This document shows positions 22,818 through 34,640 of a stretch of DNA of 64,000 bases, piece by piece (positions within the stretch are counted from its first letter, which is position 1; each line of letters opens with the position of its first letter). Made by a program: the position numbers and the translations under genes. Source of the DNA: Solea solea. Taxonomy: Eukaryota > Chordata > Actinopteri > Pleuronectiformes > Soleidae. The notes beneath the pieces were generated by a model. The model saw nothing but the letters and a program-made list of their open reading frames with translations. It did not search any database and was not told where the DNA came from. The stretch lies in the NCBI RefSeq assembly GCF_958295425.1, contig NC_081149.1:22987964-23051963 (forward strand), read 5' to 3'.

Positions 22818-23519
22818 TTAAAGGAATACTTCCACCGATTTGCATTTAGCTTTGTGTTACTAGAATAGGGCTAGTATTTTTAGAAAAAAAATACTAGAAA
22901 AAAGTATTAGAAAAATGGTGCTTCCTAACCTCCGTTTCCACTGAGTTTTTTTTTGTTATGTGCCCACCAGTGACACGTGTTCCGAGCCTTAGTCAGAGGC
23001 TAACTGCAACGCTAATTCCGCACTTTTTAAACCCACTCGTAGGGGGGCGGGACCTCATTCACAGAATGTAAACAGTGTCCGCTAGTGCTGTAGTACTCGA
23101 GATCGGTCTTGGTCTCGAGACCACTTTTTGAAGGTCTCGGTCTCGTCTCGGAAACGACTGCATTTTTACTCGGTCTTGTCTCGGTCTCGGACAAAGCGGA
23201 CCCGGGATTTTATTTCAAGACCGGTCAAGACCACACCTGTGGGGATATCAATAAATTGCCTGTGCATTTTTGGATTAACTCTCGGTCTTGGTCTTGTTTC
23301 GGTCTCGACCCCTCAAAGTCTTTGTCTTGATACACTGTGGTCTTGGTCTCGGTTTAGGTGGTCTTGAATACAACACTAGTGTCCGCCATCTTTGCGAACA
23401 GGACCAAGTGTCACTGGTGGGCACGTAACAGAGAAAACTGAGGTTGGGAAGCACAATTTTTCAAAAATACTACCCCTGTTCTAGTCATACAAAGCTAAAT
23501 CAGTGAAGTATTCCTTTAA
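22818..23519. repeat. fold-back MITE, copy B, split by another element
   Basis: Same family as 21035-21374: ttaaaggaatacttccaccg and gtgaagtattcctttaa at the ends, with internal gttatgtgcccaccagtgacac and gtgtcactggtgggcacgtaac. Excluding the nested insertion at 23083-23378 and one 8-bp duplication, the host element is about 400 bp. Confidence 0.85.
23083..23378. mobile_element. hAT-like non-autonomous element nested in fold-back MITE
   Basis: 296 bp, beginning TAGTGCTGTA and ending TACAACACTA (imperfect 10-bp TIR, 9 of 10 matching). It is flanked by a perfect 8-bp direct repeat gtgtccgc at 23075-23082 and 23379-23386. An 8-bp target duplication is diagnostic of hAT-type transposition. The interior is rich in ggtctcg / cgagacc words and has no transposase frame. 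Confidence 0.88.
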
Positions 23520-23792
23520 GACAACCTGCTGAAGTTCAGACTGAGCATCAGAGGGAGGAGGAAATGTGCTTTAAGTAGCTCTGAAAGGGCATTGTGTCTG
23601 CGTTTGACTGTAAAACACAGCCTTCTTCAGGGTTTACTGAAAAGTGTCCATCTAATGAGCAGAAGTCTTCTGGGTGAAAGAACCAGACGTCAGGGTACAA
23701 AGGCTTGAGGTGACAAACACAAATGTGAGCCCTTGTTACAACCAAATGATGACTCGTTATTATGAATCTCTGAACACTAGCAGAAGACCACA

Positions 23793-23825
23793 CTGGTCAC
23801 TTTATTAGGTATCATGTGTATCTAA
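23793..23825 (-). mobile_element. Tc1-like terminal fragment
   Basis: cactggtcactttattaggtatca is the reverse form of the ending gtacctaataaagtggctggtg seen at 32812-32838. Too short to say more. Confidence 0.5.
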
Positions 23826-24380
23826 CTGCACATGTGTCCATTAAGTGTACTCTACAGCGACAGGATGTCAAGCTCCAAAAAAGACACTAATCCTGCACTT
23901 TAAAAAGAAATGACTGTCAGCTGCCACAAACTGTTCCCACTCATGATGAGTGGTGAACACATGACACTCACTGCTCCCAATTTGGACCCAGCACAAGACC
24001 TGTTGTGTTCTGTGACAGGCTCAGCAGTGCCACCATGTGGTTTAGTGCCTCCTTACCCAGCCGCACACGCAAGATATACCTGCTGCAATCTCGATAACAA
24101 TCCGTCAGCAAGTATGAAATGTGATATCAGTGGTGAATTCATACAGTCTGAAAACGATCACAGCCTCATAACTCTCCCCCACGAATGAATGAATGAACGA
24201 GGAAAGAGAAAATGTGAGTAATCTAAGTGACTAACACTTTATACATTTATAATAAAAAACAATGTTCTGGAAGAGTCATGTGGAGGAAAGGATTTGCCAC
24301 GATAGCTCTCCAGAGATTATGCATTTGCAGGTTTAATCCACAAGATGGCAATGTACATCATAGACATTTATTTTCATTTA

Positions 24381-24402
24381 TGTATATATATATATATATA
24401 TA
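24381..24402. repeat. (TA)n then (TG)n microsatellite
   Basis: tatatatatatatatatata followed by catatatgtgtatgtgtgtg up to about 24427. Confidence 0.9.
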
Positions 24403-27340
24403 CATATATGTGTATGTGTGTGTGTGTTGTGAAGGGTCCACTGAGAGCGAGTTCTAACAGCCTTCATCTCTTCAGACATCTTACACAAAGACATCTCACA
24501 AGCTGTGTCGTGAAATGAGAGGAACAATTACACAGCAGCTAACGAGATGAACCGCACCTGTGTTCACTAATGAGACACAATGACATCCATTTTCTTAATG
24601 TCACAGATAATGGAAAGATCTGCACATATCCTTCGCTTTGCTTGCCTGATTTTTTTTTTTCTCCTTCTTCTATTTTTTATGTTTTTTTTTTAACTCATCT
24701 GAGGAATTTGTGCGCCCGTAAAACTCGTGGAACACAATCAATGAATTACACTGAAATGCTGATCAAAGACGCTTTACAGTACAGCTGACACTAATTGCAG
24801 CCAGCTCAATTCTCTAGACTTAAGAGAGAGATGCACCTGCAATTCCTAAAAAAAAAAACTCTGCTTGACTGAATTTAAAGGACCACCAAACATCCCAGTC
24901 AAAGAGGTTCAAAGGATGACGCCGTTTCCTTGATGAAATCCCACCTGCAGCGTCTTTCTGTCTGTCTCTCACCCTCACTCTCTCGCTCTCTCTCTCTCTC
25001 TCACCCTCTCTCTCTGTCTCTCTATTTTTCGTTCAGGCCTCATTAGTGTGAGCAGCACAACTCCCCACGTTAGTTTGCTGGGAATTTTAATTCCACGGCT
25101 TTCGTCTCCGCATGCCAATGACGAGCGATATCTGGTCATTTTAGGTCCTTTCACTTTCAACCAGCGAGTTGTTTTTGGTTTTAGAGGCAAACGTGAGCGG
25201 TGTGAACAAACGCTTAAATACTAACCCCGCGCTGAGCCGTTCACAGACGAAGCTGCAGCGGAATATGAAGAAAAGGATTCTTCTTGTCGAGGAAAGCAGG
25301 TTTTTTCATAGAACATGTTTAAAAAAAACAGTACAGTAGCATAATGTAAACCTTATGGAGGAGCAGATGGAGCCTGTACCTCAAAATGTGCGACTAAAAC
25401 TTTGGCACTGGACAGAATATGGTGAAGAGAAATCATTGTAGCACTCGTTTGTTAATTGTTAAATATTAACCTTAATATAATGTCCACTAAAACCTCTCCT
25501 CTGAGCTACGATGAACAGACACTGCGGGCCTGCCGAGCAATGGATTTCTCACATTTGTGCGATGTGTGTTTGTAGTGTGATGCTCTATTTAAAGACTTTG
25601 GAAGCTACTGTTTTCTGTTTTTGTTTAGTGTTGCTGTCTCTATATAAAGCAAAGGTGTGTTTGTCTGCTGTTAGCACTGCAATGGTCCGACTGTTGTGTG
25701 TGTGTCTGCAGGGGTCCACTGAGGTCCAAGCGATGTCAATTTTGACTCCTTTTGTAGTATGAATGGAACCGTGGCCATATGTGCACATGCGGACACATGA
25801 TGACCTGAAAGAGACAACTTTTTGGTTTAAACGTTGACATCATGTCAAAACTGACTGCACAGTGAAGAGGCAACTCTGGCGATAGAAAAACACCATCTGC
25901 ATTTGTATAGATGGTGTTTTTTGTTGTGGTTGTTTGGTTGATGGCACGATCTGTGGCACACATCGGCCGCTTCATGTGATACGACACGCGTCGTCAGCTC
26001 TGAGGGAAAGTATCCTCATGTCCTTACCTGCATCTCTCCACTGCTGCGTTTGTACAACAGTGAATAAACAGAAGCCACTAGGGACGCGACAGCTGTCTGT
26101 TGCACCTTTAGCTGATGCTGCAGCCGACAGTACTTCAGAATGTGCAAACGTTTAATATCAAATACATGATGCTGCACTCGAATGCATGAATAAACGAGGA
26201 GAATGCTCGATGTTTTGACCTCCATCTGCAAGCACACAGTCATATATGCAGCCGTCAGGTCACTTTTATATTTGTCTCACTAACCTTTGGTTCTGAGTCC
26301 AGTCTGGAGTCCTTTGTGTTTGACGCACCAAAGTAGAGTCCAAGTGGATGTTGAGTATATAAATTGAGACTAAAATGGACTCCAGCGCTCCACTATTTAT
26401 TGTGTAACTGCAGTTGGAAGCTAAATCTGTGGAAGGAAGGTGTTCAATTCCTCTATTCCAGGCGCACACACACACACACACACATTTACACACTTACACA
26501 CGTGTGTAAGTCAGACTTTATCATTCATTCATTGTGCAATGTTGCAGCATCATAACAAACAAAGACTCCTCATCTTCAACTTTCAACTCCAAGTAAGGTC
26601 AAGAGTGTAGTCTGACTCGAGTACGACAGTACCTCCCTGCATCATGTGCATATTTAATGCAAGATTCTTCTCACATACATTTATCTAATGTTATTTTAAT
26701 TAGTCCGCTCGCTATAGGTAATAAAGTCTAATCTATTCATTATTACCAGCTACTTATTTCAACTGTCAATATATGTCTAAAGTAAAAATATAGAATGTTT
26801 GAAACAGTAAAACTATCAACCGTATAATTGTGTATCATGGCGGCTTGTTGTCTCTCATAGCTCGTGTGTTTTTGGGTGATCGGGATTGAAAAAGCCAGAT
26901 GGATGCGTGAGATCCCATCCTCTGTTTGAATTCTGCTCATTTTCCTCCTGACGTGTAAACGTCAGCGCTGATTTATATTCTCCGTCCTGTATATGCTGAG
27001 TTCTTACGGCGGTGCGAGCGAGCAGGTGGCAGATGAGGAGGAAAGGCACCAGAGAAAATCTATAACAACCAGACAGTGGGACATTCCCACCCCGAATCTC
27101 AAATTCTACCCCACTCTTGTCACTGTTGTCTTCTGTCTGCCGCAGTACGGGACTTGTTTCTGAAAGCAGGCGCTGAGAGTCTGAGGCATCACTTTCCTCT
27201 GACAGTTTGGAGGTGAGGCACAGTCAGCTGAGGTGCTCCATTCAGGAAGCGGCACATGTCATCATCATCATAGTTAAGTGGAGGAGAGACAAGACGGATG
27301 AGTCATGATGGGACAGACGGAGACATAGAGGGGAGGGAGG

Positions 27341-27364
27341 AGCGTGTGTGTGTGTGTGTGTGTG
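27341..27364. repeat. (GT)n microsatellite
   Basis: Twelve GT units next to a short (GA)n. Confidence 0.9.
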
Positions 27365-27497
27365 AGAGAGAGTGAGTGTGTGTTGCTAGTATTGAATTTG
27401 TATAGAGTATAAAAGCAGGTGTAGAGCAACTTCTTATGTTTCCACTCCTCACTGCCCAACCCTTTATTCTTCTTTTTCTTTTTACACAAGTAACACC

Positions 27498-27520
27498 ACA
27501 CACACACACACACACACACA
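27498..27520. repeat. (CA)n microsatellite
   Basis: About 11 CA units. With the (GT)n at 27341 it forms a complementary pair about 150 bp apart. Confidence 0.9.
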
Positions 27521-28101
27521 GATACCAGATGTCAGCTCAATATTAATTTAGTTACATTATAATTGTTCAGGCAGAACTACAGGCTGACACAATGAAATTA
27601 CACATAAGCGTGAGTTATTGATTTTGTGTTATGTGCAAAGGGTGTGAAATAAATTGAAAGTATTACTATAGCACTGAGCAAAGTGTGCAGCTCTGACAAG
27701 AACATAATGTATACACTTAAATTGTCCCTCTAACATGACCGGCAATTACAGATACCCATTGAAAAGCAGGAGGATTCAATCAGGCAGAGCTGAGACTCAT
27801 ATCCAGTGGTGGAGCGGGGTTAATTAGTATACTTGACTTTAACCAACCATGCAGGATGTTGAAGGGTTGAAGGATAGTGTTTGTTTAGATACACGGGCGC
27901 GGCGTCCTCAGATAATGTCTTCATTAACTATTGATGCACTCACACTCACACACACACACACACACACTGGCAGGCTGATAGCCGCTGTATCTCCTCCAGC
28001 TTATATGCTGCATTTCCTCCACCTCTACACCTTTCCTCTCACTCTCGCTGTCTGTCTTTCCTGCTTTATCTGAGCGTTCAAGAAACTCTGTAAACCCCCA
28101 A

Positions 28102-28104
<3 letters not shown>

Positions 28105-28141
<37 letters not shown>
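28105..28141. repeat. (AC)n microsatellite
   Basis: About 18 uninterrupted units; a shorter (AC)n lies at 27946-27966. Confidence 0.95.
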
Positions 28142-28142
<1 letters not shown>

Positions 28143-28769
28143 AGGTTTTTCACGCCCTGTACTCTCCTCTCTTTTTTTTTCTCCCATCTTCCCCTCCACT
28201 TCTCTCTTCCCTCGTCTGAGTCTTCATTCTCTCTCTATTTCACTTGAACATAAGCGCAAGGTACACACACCGCCCGCCCATCCTCCCTCCCTCCCCCCCA
28301 CCCCTCCACCACCACCACCCCCCCCCCCCCACACAGCCCTTCACTCCTTGCATTATCTTTCCCGGAAATTGCATTTCCAGCACAGCCAGGGCCCCATTAT
28401 GAAGAGGGAACGACATGCTGTAACCTTTTTAAAAAGCCATTAGTGATGCACCTGCCCCTCCCCCTTACCCCCCTCCCCCACCTCTCTCCTGCACAGCATC
28501 CACCCCCATCCGGATCCCCAACCAATCCTCACCCGTCACACAGTAGCTGCCCCACGCCCCCTTCTTCTCCCTCGCCTCACCCTCCCTGACCCCTCCCTAC
28601 CCTCATGGCAGCTGTAATGTCATTAGGCTGTTTCTATGGCCATTACTCGGCCAGCTCCCCCTCTGCTGCTCCCCCAGCTGAACACGGAGCAGATGCAGAG
28701 GGAGCAGCACAGGCCAATGGCTGCTGTGATAAGTGAGCAGGGGTCAGATGTAAAGCAGGGTTTGTACCC

Positions 28770-29955
28770 GCTGGATGGATGGATGACGGATGATGGATTA
28801 ATATATGCATTGATGGATGTGCTGACGGACTCATTGATCTATGCAGTGATAGACAGATAGATGATGCATGAATAGATGAATGGATGGATTCATTCATACA
28901 TGCATGCATACAGTATATGCATGTGTGGATGGACAAACGGGTGGATGGATGGATGACTGCCAAATGGACGGATGGGTGGACGCAATGATACATGGATAGA
29001 TGCATGCATGCATATATACGTTGATGGATCTACTGATGGACTCATCGATGTATGCAGTGATAGACAGGTAGATGATGCATGGATGAATTCCTACATGCAT
29101 GCATAGATGCATGGATGGATGGATGATTGCCAAACGGACAGATTAATAGACGCATAGATAGATGCAATGATGAATGGACAGATGGATGATACATGGATGG
29201 ATGGACAGACAGACAGGCAGACTGCCATAGGATGGATGTATGACGGATGGATGGACTGGTGAAAGGATGGATGCAGTACTATGGGTATGGATGCACCCAT
29301 CGATGGATGTATGGATGAACAGGTGGATGGATGGACGATGGACGGACTGATGGATGATGCAATGATGGACAGAGAGATAGGTGGATGGATGGATGAATGG
29401 GTGGGTGGACAAATAGATGAATGGATTATCAATATATACATTGATGGATGCAATGATGGACGAAATAATGGATGGATGGATGGATGATTGCCAAAAGGAC
29501 AGACGGATGGATGATACATGGATAGATGAATGATGGATGAATTCATGCATGTATGACTGAATGCCAAAAGGATGGATGAAGGATGATTAATATATGCATT
29601 GATGGATGCAATGGTGGACATTCAGATGAAGAATGGATGGAGATACAGATGATGGGTAGATGAATGGATGCTGGATTAATATATGCAATGATGGGCAGAC
29701 AGATGATGGATGGATGGATGGACGAACAGATGATGGGTGAATGGATGGACGGATGATGGATAGATGGACAACTGATTGATGGATGGACGGATAGACGGAC
29801 AGATGATGGGTGAATGGATGGACGGATGATGGATGGATGGACCGATGTAGCTGGATGGACAGATGATGGGTGGATGGATGAATGGCCGGATGGATGGGGA
29901 CAGGTGATGGATGGACGGACGGACAGATGCTGGATGGATGATGGATGGATGGGGT
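28770..29955. repeat. 1.2-kb degenerate GATG/GGAT satellite
   Basis: Dense gatggatgga with variants (gatgcatg, gacggatg, gatgatgg) for almost 1.2 kb. On the minus strand it gives spurious long frames rich in HPSIHPS (29091-29621 and 29543-30400). Local higher-order similarity exists: the block gcaatgatggac…gatagatgatgcatggat recurs near 28850 and 29050, about 200 bp apart. Confidence 0.95.
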
Positions 29956-30147
29956 AGAAAAGATAGGAATGTGACAGAGAGAGGAGAAAGGAAAGCAATC
30001 GATAAAGGTAAACAATGAAGTGTCTATCGCTCCAGTGGTGTCCCTGCTCCCTCTTATCTAAACACAAACAGTGAATGTAACAGCAGACCTGCGTATCACA
30101 CTGGGCACGTGCACATATGTAAACAGTCACAGTATAAACTAAGCCCA

Positions 30148-30240
30148 CAGCAGCAGCAGCAGCAGCAGCAACTTGATACACAGTCGGTGGTGAGCCTTGT
30201 CGGAGGAGCACTGGTGTTGTTGTTGTTGTTGTTGTTGTTG
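30148..30240. repeat. (CAG)n and (GTT)n trinucleotide runs
   Basis: A (CAG)8-like run at 30148-30171 and a (GTT)n run at about 30213-30240, both short and uninterrupted. Confidence 0.9.
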
Positions 30241-31075
30241 CACTGTCATGTAGTGTTGTAGTCGTGGACCACACTGGCTGCATTATCATCCAATTAGAAT
30301 GCAGACACAAGCCTTGGAGAAGAGTAAAGTGGGGAGTGCAGTGCCACAGAGCAGCGAGAGACACACAGAGAAACACAGAGGGCTGAGAGAAGCCAGGCAA
30401 ACAGACACTAAATCCAATTGCACGAGCAGGTTCCAGGAAGCACAGAGTGACTACAGGAGGAAGAGGAGTTGAGGAATCAAGTCTTTCCCCCTTCCTCCTT
30501 GTATTTCTTCTTCTACTTCTTCTGTATAGCTCATGACAGAGCCGGCTGCTATAGCCTTAATGCAGTGGCTCTATAATTTGACTGTACAGTGCAGGCCTAC
30601 ACAATGCAGCTCCAGCACGGCTCTGCCCACTGACGGACTGTCAGTGGGATGGAGGTGCTGCACCACACCGAGGCATCGCAGTCAAACCCAGAGGAAACAA
30701 TTCATATAAAAACAACCCTGTGCATGTTTTATGATTCCGCTCACTTCATAAAACCCACACTGTCATACTGGAGCAGGTTCATTAAAGCCATTACAGGCAG
30801 AATGGCGCGTGCTGTACGACCCGTTTTGGTGCCATGACTGTGGCGATTGTTTTCTACCAGTATCGTAGACGACTTTACATTCACACTGTTATTGTGATCC
30901 TGGTTCTGAGCTATGTATCGATCAGAGCTGCATGAGATGTTCAAGTGGGTTTAAAATGATGACCAGAGCTGCAATTAGGTTTGTAATCCTCCTCCATACA
31001 AGTCCCCAGTGTCTACTGGACAATAACAGGCCCTGAATCACTTCACTGTGAGTCACTGAGGGCACCTCCTCACCC

Positions 31076-31077
31076 TC

Positions 31078-31169
<92 letters not shown>

Positions 31170-31186
31170 CATCCATCCATCCATCC
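31076..31186. repeat. (ATCT)n-(ATCC)n tetranucleotide repeat
   Basis: About 23 ATCT units passing into 4 ATCC units. It forms part of the pyrimidine-rich stretch just upstream of the candidate acceptor at 31261. Confidence 0.95.
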
Positions 31187-31261
31187 TCTTTACTCTTCTT
31201 CTGTTGTTAATCTCTCTCTCCACCTCACCTCATCCTCTCTTCATCCCTCTTGCTCTCTCCA

Positions 31262-31644
31262 GACACTGACACCAAATGCCACAACAGACGCCCCTGTGAT
31301 CGATACCATGACATCATCAGTGGGCTGTGGGGCGAGGAGCTGACCTGAAACACACACTCACTCACACTCACTCACACACACACTCTCACTCTCTCAATAT
31401 TCTAAACGCATACATTAAGGCCACAGAGACTTAGCCAAGCTGAGCTTCCTCACACCAACCTATATAACCTCTACCTTCCTGCCAGCGCTGCTGCTGCTGC
31501 TGCTGCTGCTGCTGTAAATCTGACTGATGGCAGGTCCAGGACCTCTTTCACACACACATAAACACATGGACACATACCGAGCTAATAGAAGATGAGGACA
31601 TTCCCCTTGAGAAAGGTGCTGAGAGGAGGCCGGGATGATGAGAT
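31262..31644 (+). other. candidate exon (possible first coding exon) of an unrecognised gene
   Basis: A very strong acceptor (cctcttgctctctccag) precedes 31262 and a strong donor (GAGAT|gtaagtac) follows 31644. Most frames stop quickly, so the 5' part would be untranslated. An ATG at 31592 with A at -3 opens a frame MRTFPLRKVLRGGRDDE running into the donor with two bases over. Alternatively, 31262 starts a terminal exon: one frame ends ISGLWGEELT* near 31348 and another ends GCGARS*. I cannot choose without transcripts and recognise no family. Confidence 0.25.
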
Positions 31645-31890
31645 GTAAGTACAGTCAAGACAAAGCACTCTACACTCACAGACTGTTCAACCACGCTGCA
31701 GCTGTCATGTTTGCCCTGCTTCACACCACTTATCAGGATTATAGAAAGACCCTAAGATCTTCTCCACGACACACACTCACTGTGTGAGGCCGACACGGAC
31801 TGAGTGACATACACTCACACGTGTCGTCTTCTGCTGCTTATGCCAAGTGGCTTCAGTGTTCATGGTCTTCTTGGTTGGTGGTTATCGCTA

Positions 31891-32180
31891 TCATTTCAAG
31901 TCAGTGAGACCAGTCTCGTCTGACTTCTGGCAGGAACGAGGCATTTTTGCCCAGAGAACTGCCACCCACTGGATATGTTCTCTTTTTTGGACCGTTTCTC
32001 TGTAAACTCTAGAGATGGTTGTGGGTGACAATCCCAGTAGATCTGTAGTTTGTGAAATGCTCAGAACAGCCCATCTGCCACCAACAACCATGCCATGTTC
32101 AAAGTCTCCCAAATCACCTTTCTTGTGCCACTTTTTTGGACGATCTGCATAGTTTCCTTCATTTTCCACCTGCTAGTGGC
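31891..32180 (-). mobile_element. Tc1-like transposase fragment (helix-turn-helix part)
   Basis: The minus-strand frame contains DFEHGMVVGGRWAVLSISQT then TDLLGLSPTTISRVYRE. This is the paired-type helix-turn-helix of a Tc1/mariner-like transposase as found in many fish copies (SIxxTAxLLGxSxTTISRVYRE). It is truncated after the DNA-binding part, with no DDE catalytic core in frame. A dead copy. Confidence 0.8.
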
Positions 32181-32327
32181 TCCGCCTGGCCTGACAATGC
32201 TTCATGAACATGAAGACATGTCCAGTGTTTCTCAATGAAAATAGTGGGCCTGATTTAGGCCTGTGCATTATAATATTAAATTATTATAATATAAATATTT
32301 CATTTCAAGATTTCTCAAATAAGGCCA

Positions 32328-32640
32328 CACGGTCGGTGTAGTGGTTAGCGCTCTTGCCTTTGCAGCAGGAAGATCCGGGTTCGAGCCCCTGGTTGGAACA
32401 ATGGAATATGCATGTTCTCCCCGTGTGTGTGTGGGTTTTCGCCGGGTTTTTCCACATGCAATAATGGGGATTAGGTAAATTGGTCACTCTAAATGGTTGT
32501 TTGTCTCTATATGTGGTCCTGTGATCAACTGGCAATCTGTCCAGAGGGTACCCCGCCTATTGCACCCAAAGCGACTCTCCTGTGGAGGATAAAGTGGTAG
32601 AAGAGCTTCTACTGAAGATGGATGGATGGATGGACTTCAA
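32328..32640 (+). mobile_element. tRNA-headed SINE, essentially complete
   Basis: The head ggtgtagtggttagcgctc and the B-box-like gggttcgagcccc (about 32377-32389) come from a tRNA. The body cgtgtgtgtgtgggttttcgccgggtt and aattggtcactctaaatggt leads to the tail ccagagggtaccccgcct…gaggataaagtggtagaag and terminal GATGGATGGATGG. Degenerate tails of the same family occur at 80, 1630, 8928 and 10945. It is a fossil Pol III unit, not a functional tRNA gene. Confidence 0.88.
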
Positions 32641-32679
32641 ATAAATACATTAATTTCATTGACTTCTGGAAATCCAAAC

Positions 32680-32838
32680 ACCAACAACCAATGTCTTTTT
32701 CTAAAGTCCCTTAAATCACCTTTCCTGTCCTTTCTGATGCTCAGTTTGAACTTCATGAGGTGGTCCTGACCATGTCTACATGCCCTGAGTTGCTCCCATG
32801 TATTAGATAGTTGTACCTAATAAAGTGGCTGGTGAATA
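32680..32838 (-). mobile_element. Tc1-like terminal fragment
   Basis: Contains cagtttgaacttcatgaggtggtcctgaccatgtctacatgcc and ends agttgtacctaataaagtggctggtga. The same order of blocks is seen in 35404-35675. Part of it (aaagtcccttaaatcacctt) duplicates sequence already present in 31891-32180, so it is a separate copy rather than the other half of that one. Confidence 0.75.
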
Positions 32839-33987
32839 TATATCTGCACTTTTGTGTAAAGGTGGCTAATGGTCTGAAGCTGTCACCGGCCTCACAGCGA
32901 GCTGGAAGGCTCCAGTCTATAGCTGGACGTCCAGGATCAAAGAGCAGAGGAGGAGTCAATATCCATAGAGCTGCAAGCAAACACCTCCCACTCTGTTTAA
33001 GACAGCTGCAAAGGGGGGGACTTGCTCAATGGACTCTGCAGTACATGCCTCACTTTAGACACAAAGAAGAATGGACTGACACAGGAACACAGGAAAAAGG
33101 AGGGCGGGGCCGAGATGGCATAAGACAACTTGTGATTTCTTTTGTCGATCAGACACATGTAAATATTGGTGCTTAATGATCAGCTTTCATTTTTTTCCAT
33201 CTTTTATAATGGCTGCCTGTTGTCTATGAAGGACGAGGCAGTTTGACAGTAACTGATGTTACCATATTATTATTTATGATTTGAAAACAGTTCTGTTTTC
33301 TTACTACAGCAGGATGTTTATTTCCCCCCAATGAAACAGAAACAGGCTGCAGTCAGAGTGAGGCTGCTCTGAGGAGGAAGCTCTCAGCTTTTTATTGGAC
33401 TCGCATATTGCCAGTTATGCTATTTGTGTGGACTTTTAACTAGATGACAGAGGAGGAAATGCTTGATTTATTTAGCAGATAATTCATCCATTTTCAGAGC
33501 TATTTCAGAGAGCAAAATGTACAAAATGTACCTCAGGTCATTTGAAATTACATTCAGCTATGTTTCTGCCGAGCAGGAAATGTATTCATTCCATTTTCAT
33601 TACATGTAGCTCACATACTCTCTGGGCTAAGAAGTCACTCGAAATGTAGTGGACAATTTAAAGACAGCTGTGTGGACATTTGTTTTTGTATTGCGGTCTT
33701 TGGATCGCGTGAAGTCGCCGCGTTTGATTCATGCAAATCAGTGGTCGCGTTTGTTGACGCTGCTTCTCAACTGAACAGACTGGACACCAACTGTCGCTGT
33801 TTGCATTCAAAATATTTACTGACCGCACGGTCGTATACTGTAGACCTCAGACTTTGATCGTCATGCAGTCGAGCAGAAGCTCTAAGTCATGTTTATTACT
33901 ACACCTATGGACAACTTCAATTCAGCAAATTATGCGCTCAAATATCTAATGTTTTTTTTCTTTATTCCTTTTCTTTCTGTGTTCCAG

Positions 33988-34053
33988 GTGAGGAACAACA
34001 GAGTGGAATTTTCTGATTTTCTGAACATGGTTACAAATGTTCCCTCAGGGTGA
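33988..34053 (+). other. candidate terminal exon with EF-hand-like half loop
   Basis: A long polypyrimidine tract and ctgtgttccag precede 33988. Only one frame is open: 21 codons including VRNNRVEFSDFLNMV, then TGA at 34051. NNRVEFSDFL resembles the second half of an EF-hand loop plus exiting helix (hydrophobic at 8, F at 10, acidic at 12). Short motifs like this arise by chance, so this is only a lead. A donor-like AGG|gtgatg overlaps the stop. Confidence 0.15.
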
Positions 34054-34154
34054 TGTGATGTGATGCTCAGTATCATTCAAATGGAGTCAATCATTTTCAG
34101 TTGATCAAGACACATGTTAGTCAAACTGGAAACTGTGGCTGTGATTTTGACTAT

Positions 34155-34236
34155 TGGTGCTTTTCCACTACATGGTCCCAGCTCGCCTCGCCTTGGCATG
34201 AATCAGCACATTTTGTTTGCTTTTCCATTATTATTA

Positions 34237-34267
<31 letters not shown>

Positions 34268-34640
34268 ATAATAATAATAATAATAATAACAACAATACTA
34301 ATATAATAATAATAATAATAATAATAATGAATTTTATTTGTAATGCACTTTATATTGAACAAACAATCTCAAAGTGCTACATAAAAAAATAAAAATAAAA
34401 ATAAAAATAATTGGAGAGAGAACGTCTCCAATTAAACTTAAAAAGCTTTCCATTAGTGATAGTACCTAGTACTTTTTTTTAGTACCTGCTCTGACGAGCG
34501 AGCTGAGCTTATACTATGTGTGATGTCATCAGACTGCCGGCCACTGATTAGTCAGAGTGACATCACTGGAAGAGTCATGAGCAAGACGTCCGACACAAGA
34601 ATCAAAGCGAACCGTGCCGAACTGTAGATCAGTTAAAAAT
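34155..34640. repeat. MITE copy 2, interrupted by ATT/ATA microsatellite
   Basis: Begins ttttccactacatggtcccagctcgcctcgcc, the complement of the right end of 9590-10053. It shares ccattagtgatagtacctagtac, agtacctgctctgacgagcgagctgagct and gatcagttaaaaa. An (ATT)n/(ATA)n block occupies 34229-34328. A third short end fragment lies near 62560-62590 (ttttccaagatggtcccgcctcgcctc). Confidence 0.65.
34229..34328. repeat. (ATT)n / (ATA)n microsatellite
   Basis: ATT units switch to their complement-like AAT units at about 34267, making a self-complementary AT-rich block that can form a hairpin. Confidence 0.9.

Larger units (their letters stand above)
22656..31261. other. intergenic region without a recognised gene
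   Basis: Contains the nested MITEs (22818-23519), a Tc1-type terminal fragment (23793-23825), (TA)n at 24381-24402, several (CA)/(TG)n runs, C-rich tracts near 28260-28560 and the GATG array (28770-29955). A short block at 28350-28440 (cattatctttcccggaaattgcatttccag…gccattagtgatg) is non-repetitive and could be regulatory; that is a guess. Confidence 0.6.

Noticed and set aside
29091..30400. Minus-strand frames of 176 and 285 codons rich in HPSIHPS
   Set aside because: Translation of the GATG/GGAT satellite; no splice or composition support.
32328..32400. tRNA gene
   Set aside because: A-box and B-box-like sequence is the head of a SINE; no complete cloverleaf and a SINE body and tail follow.
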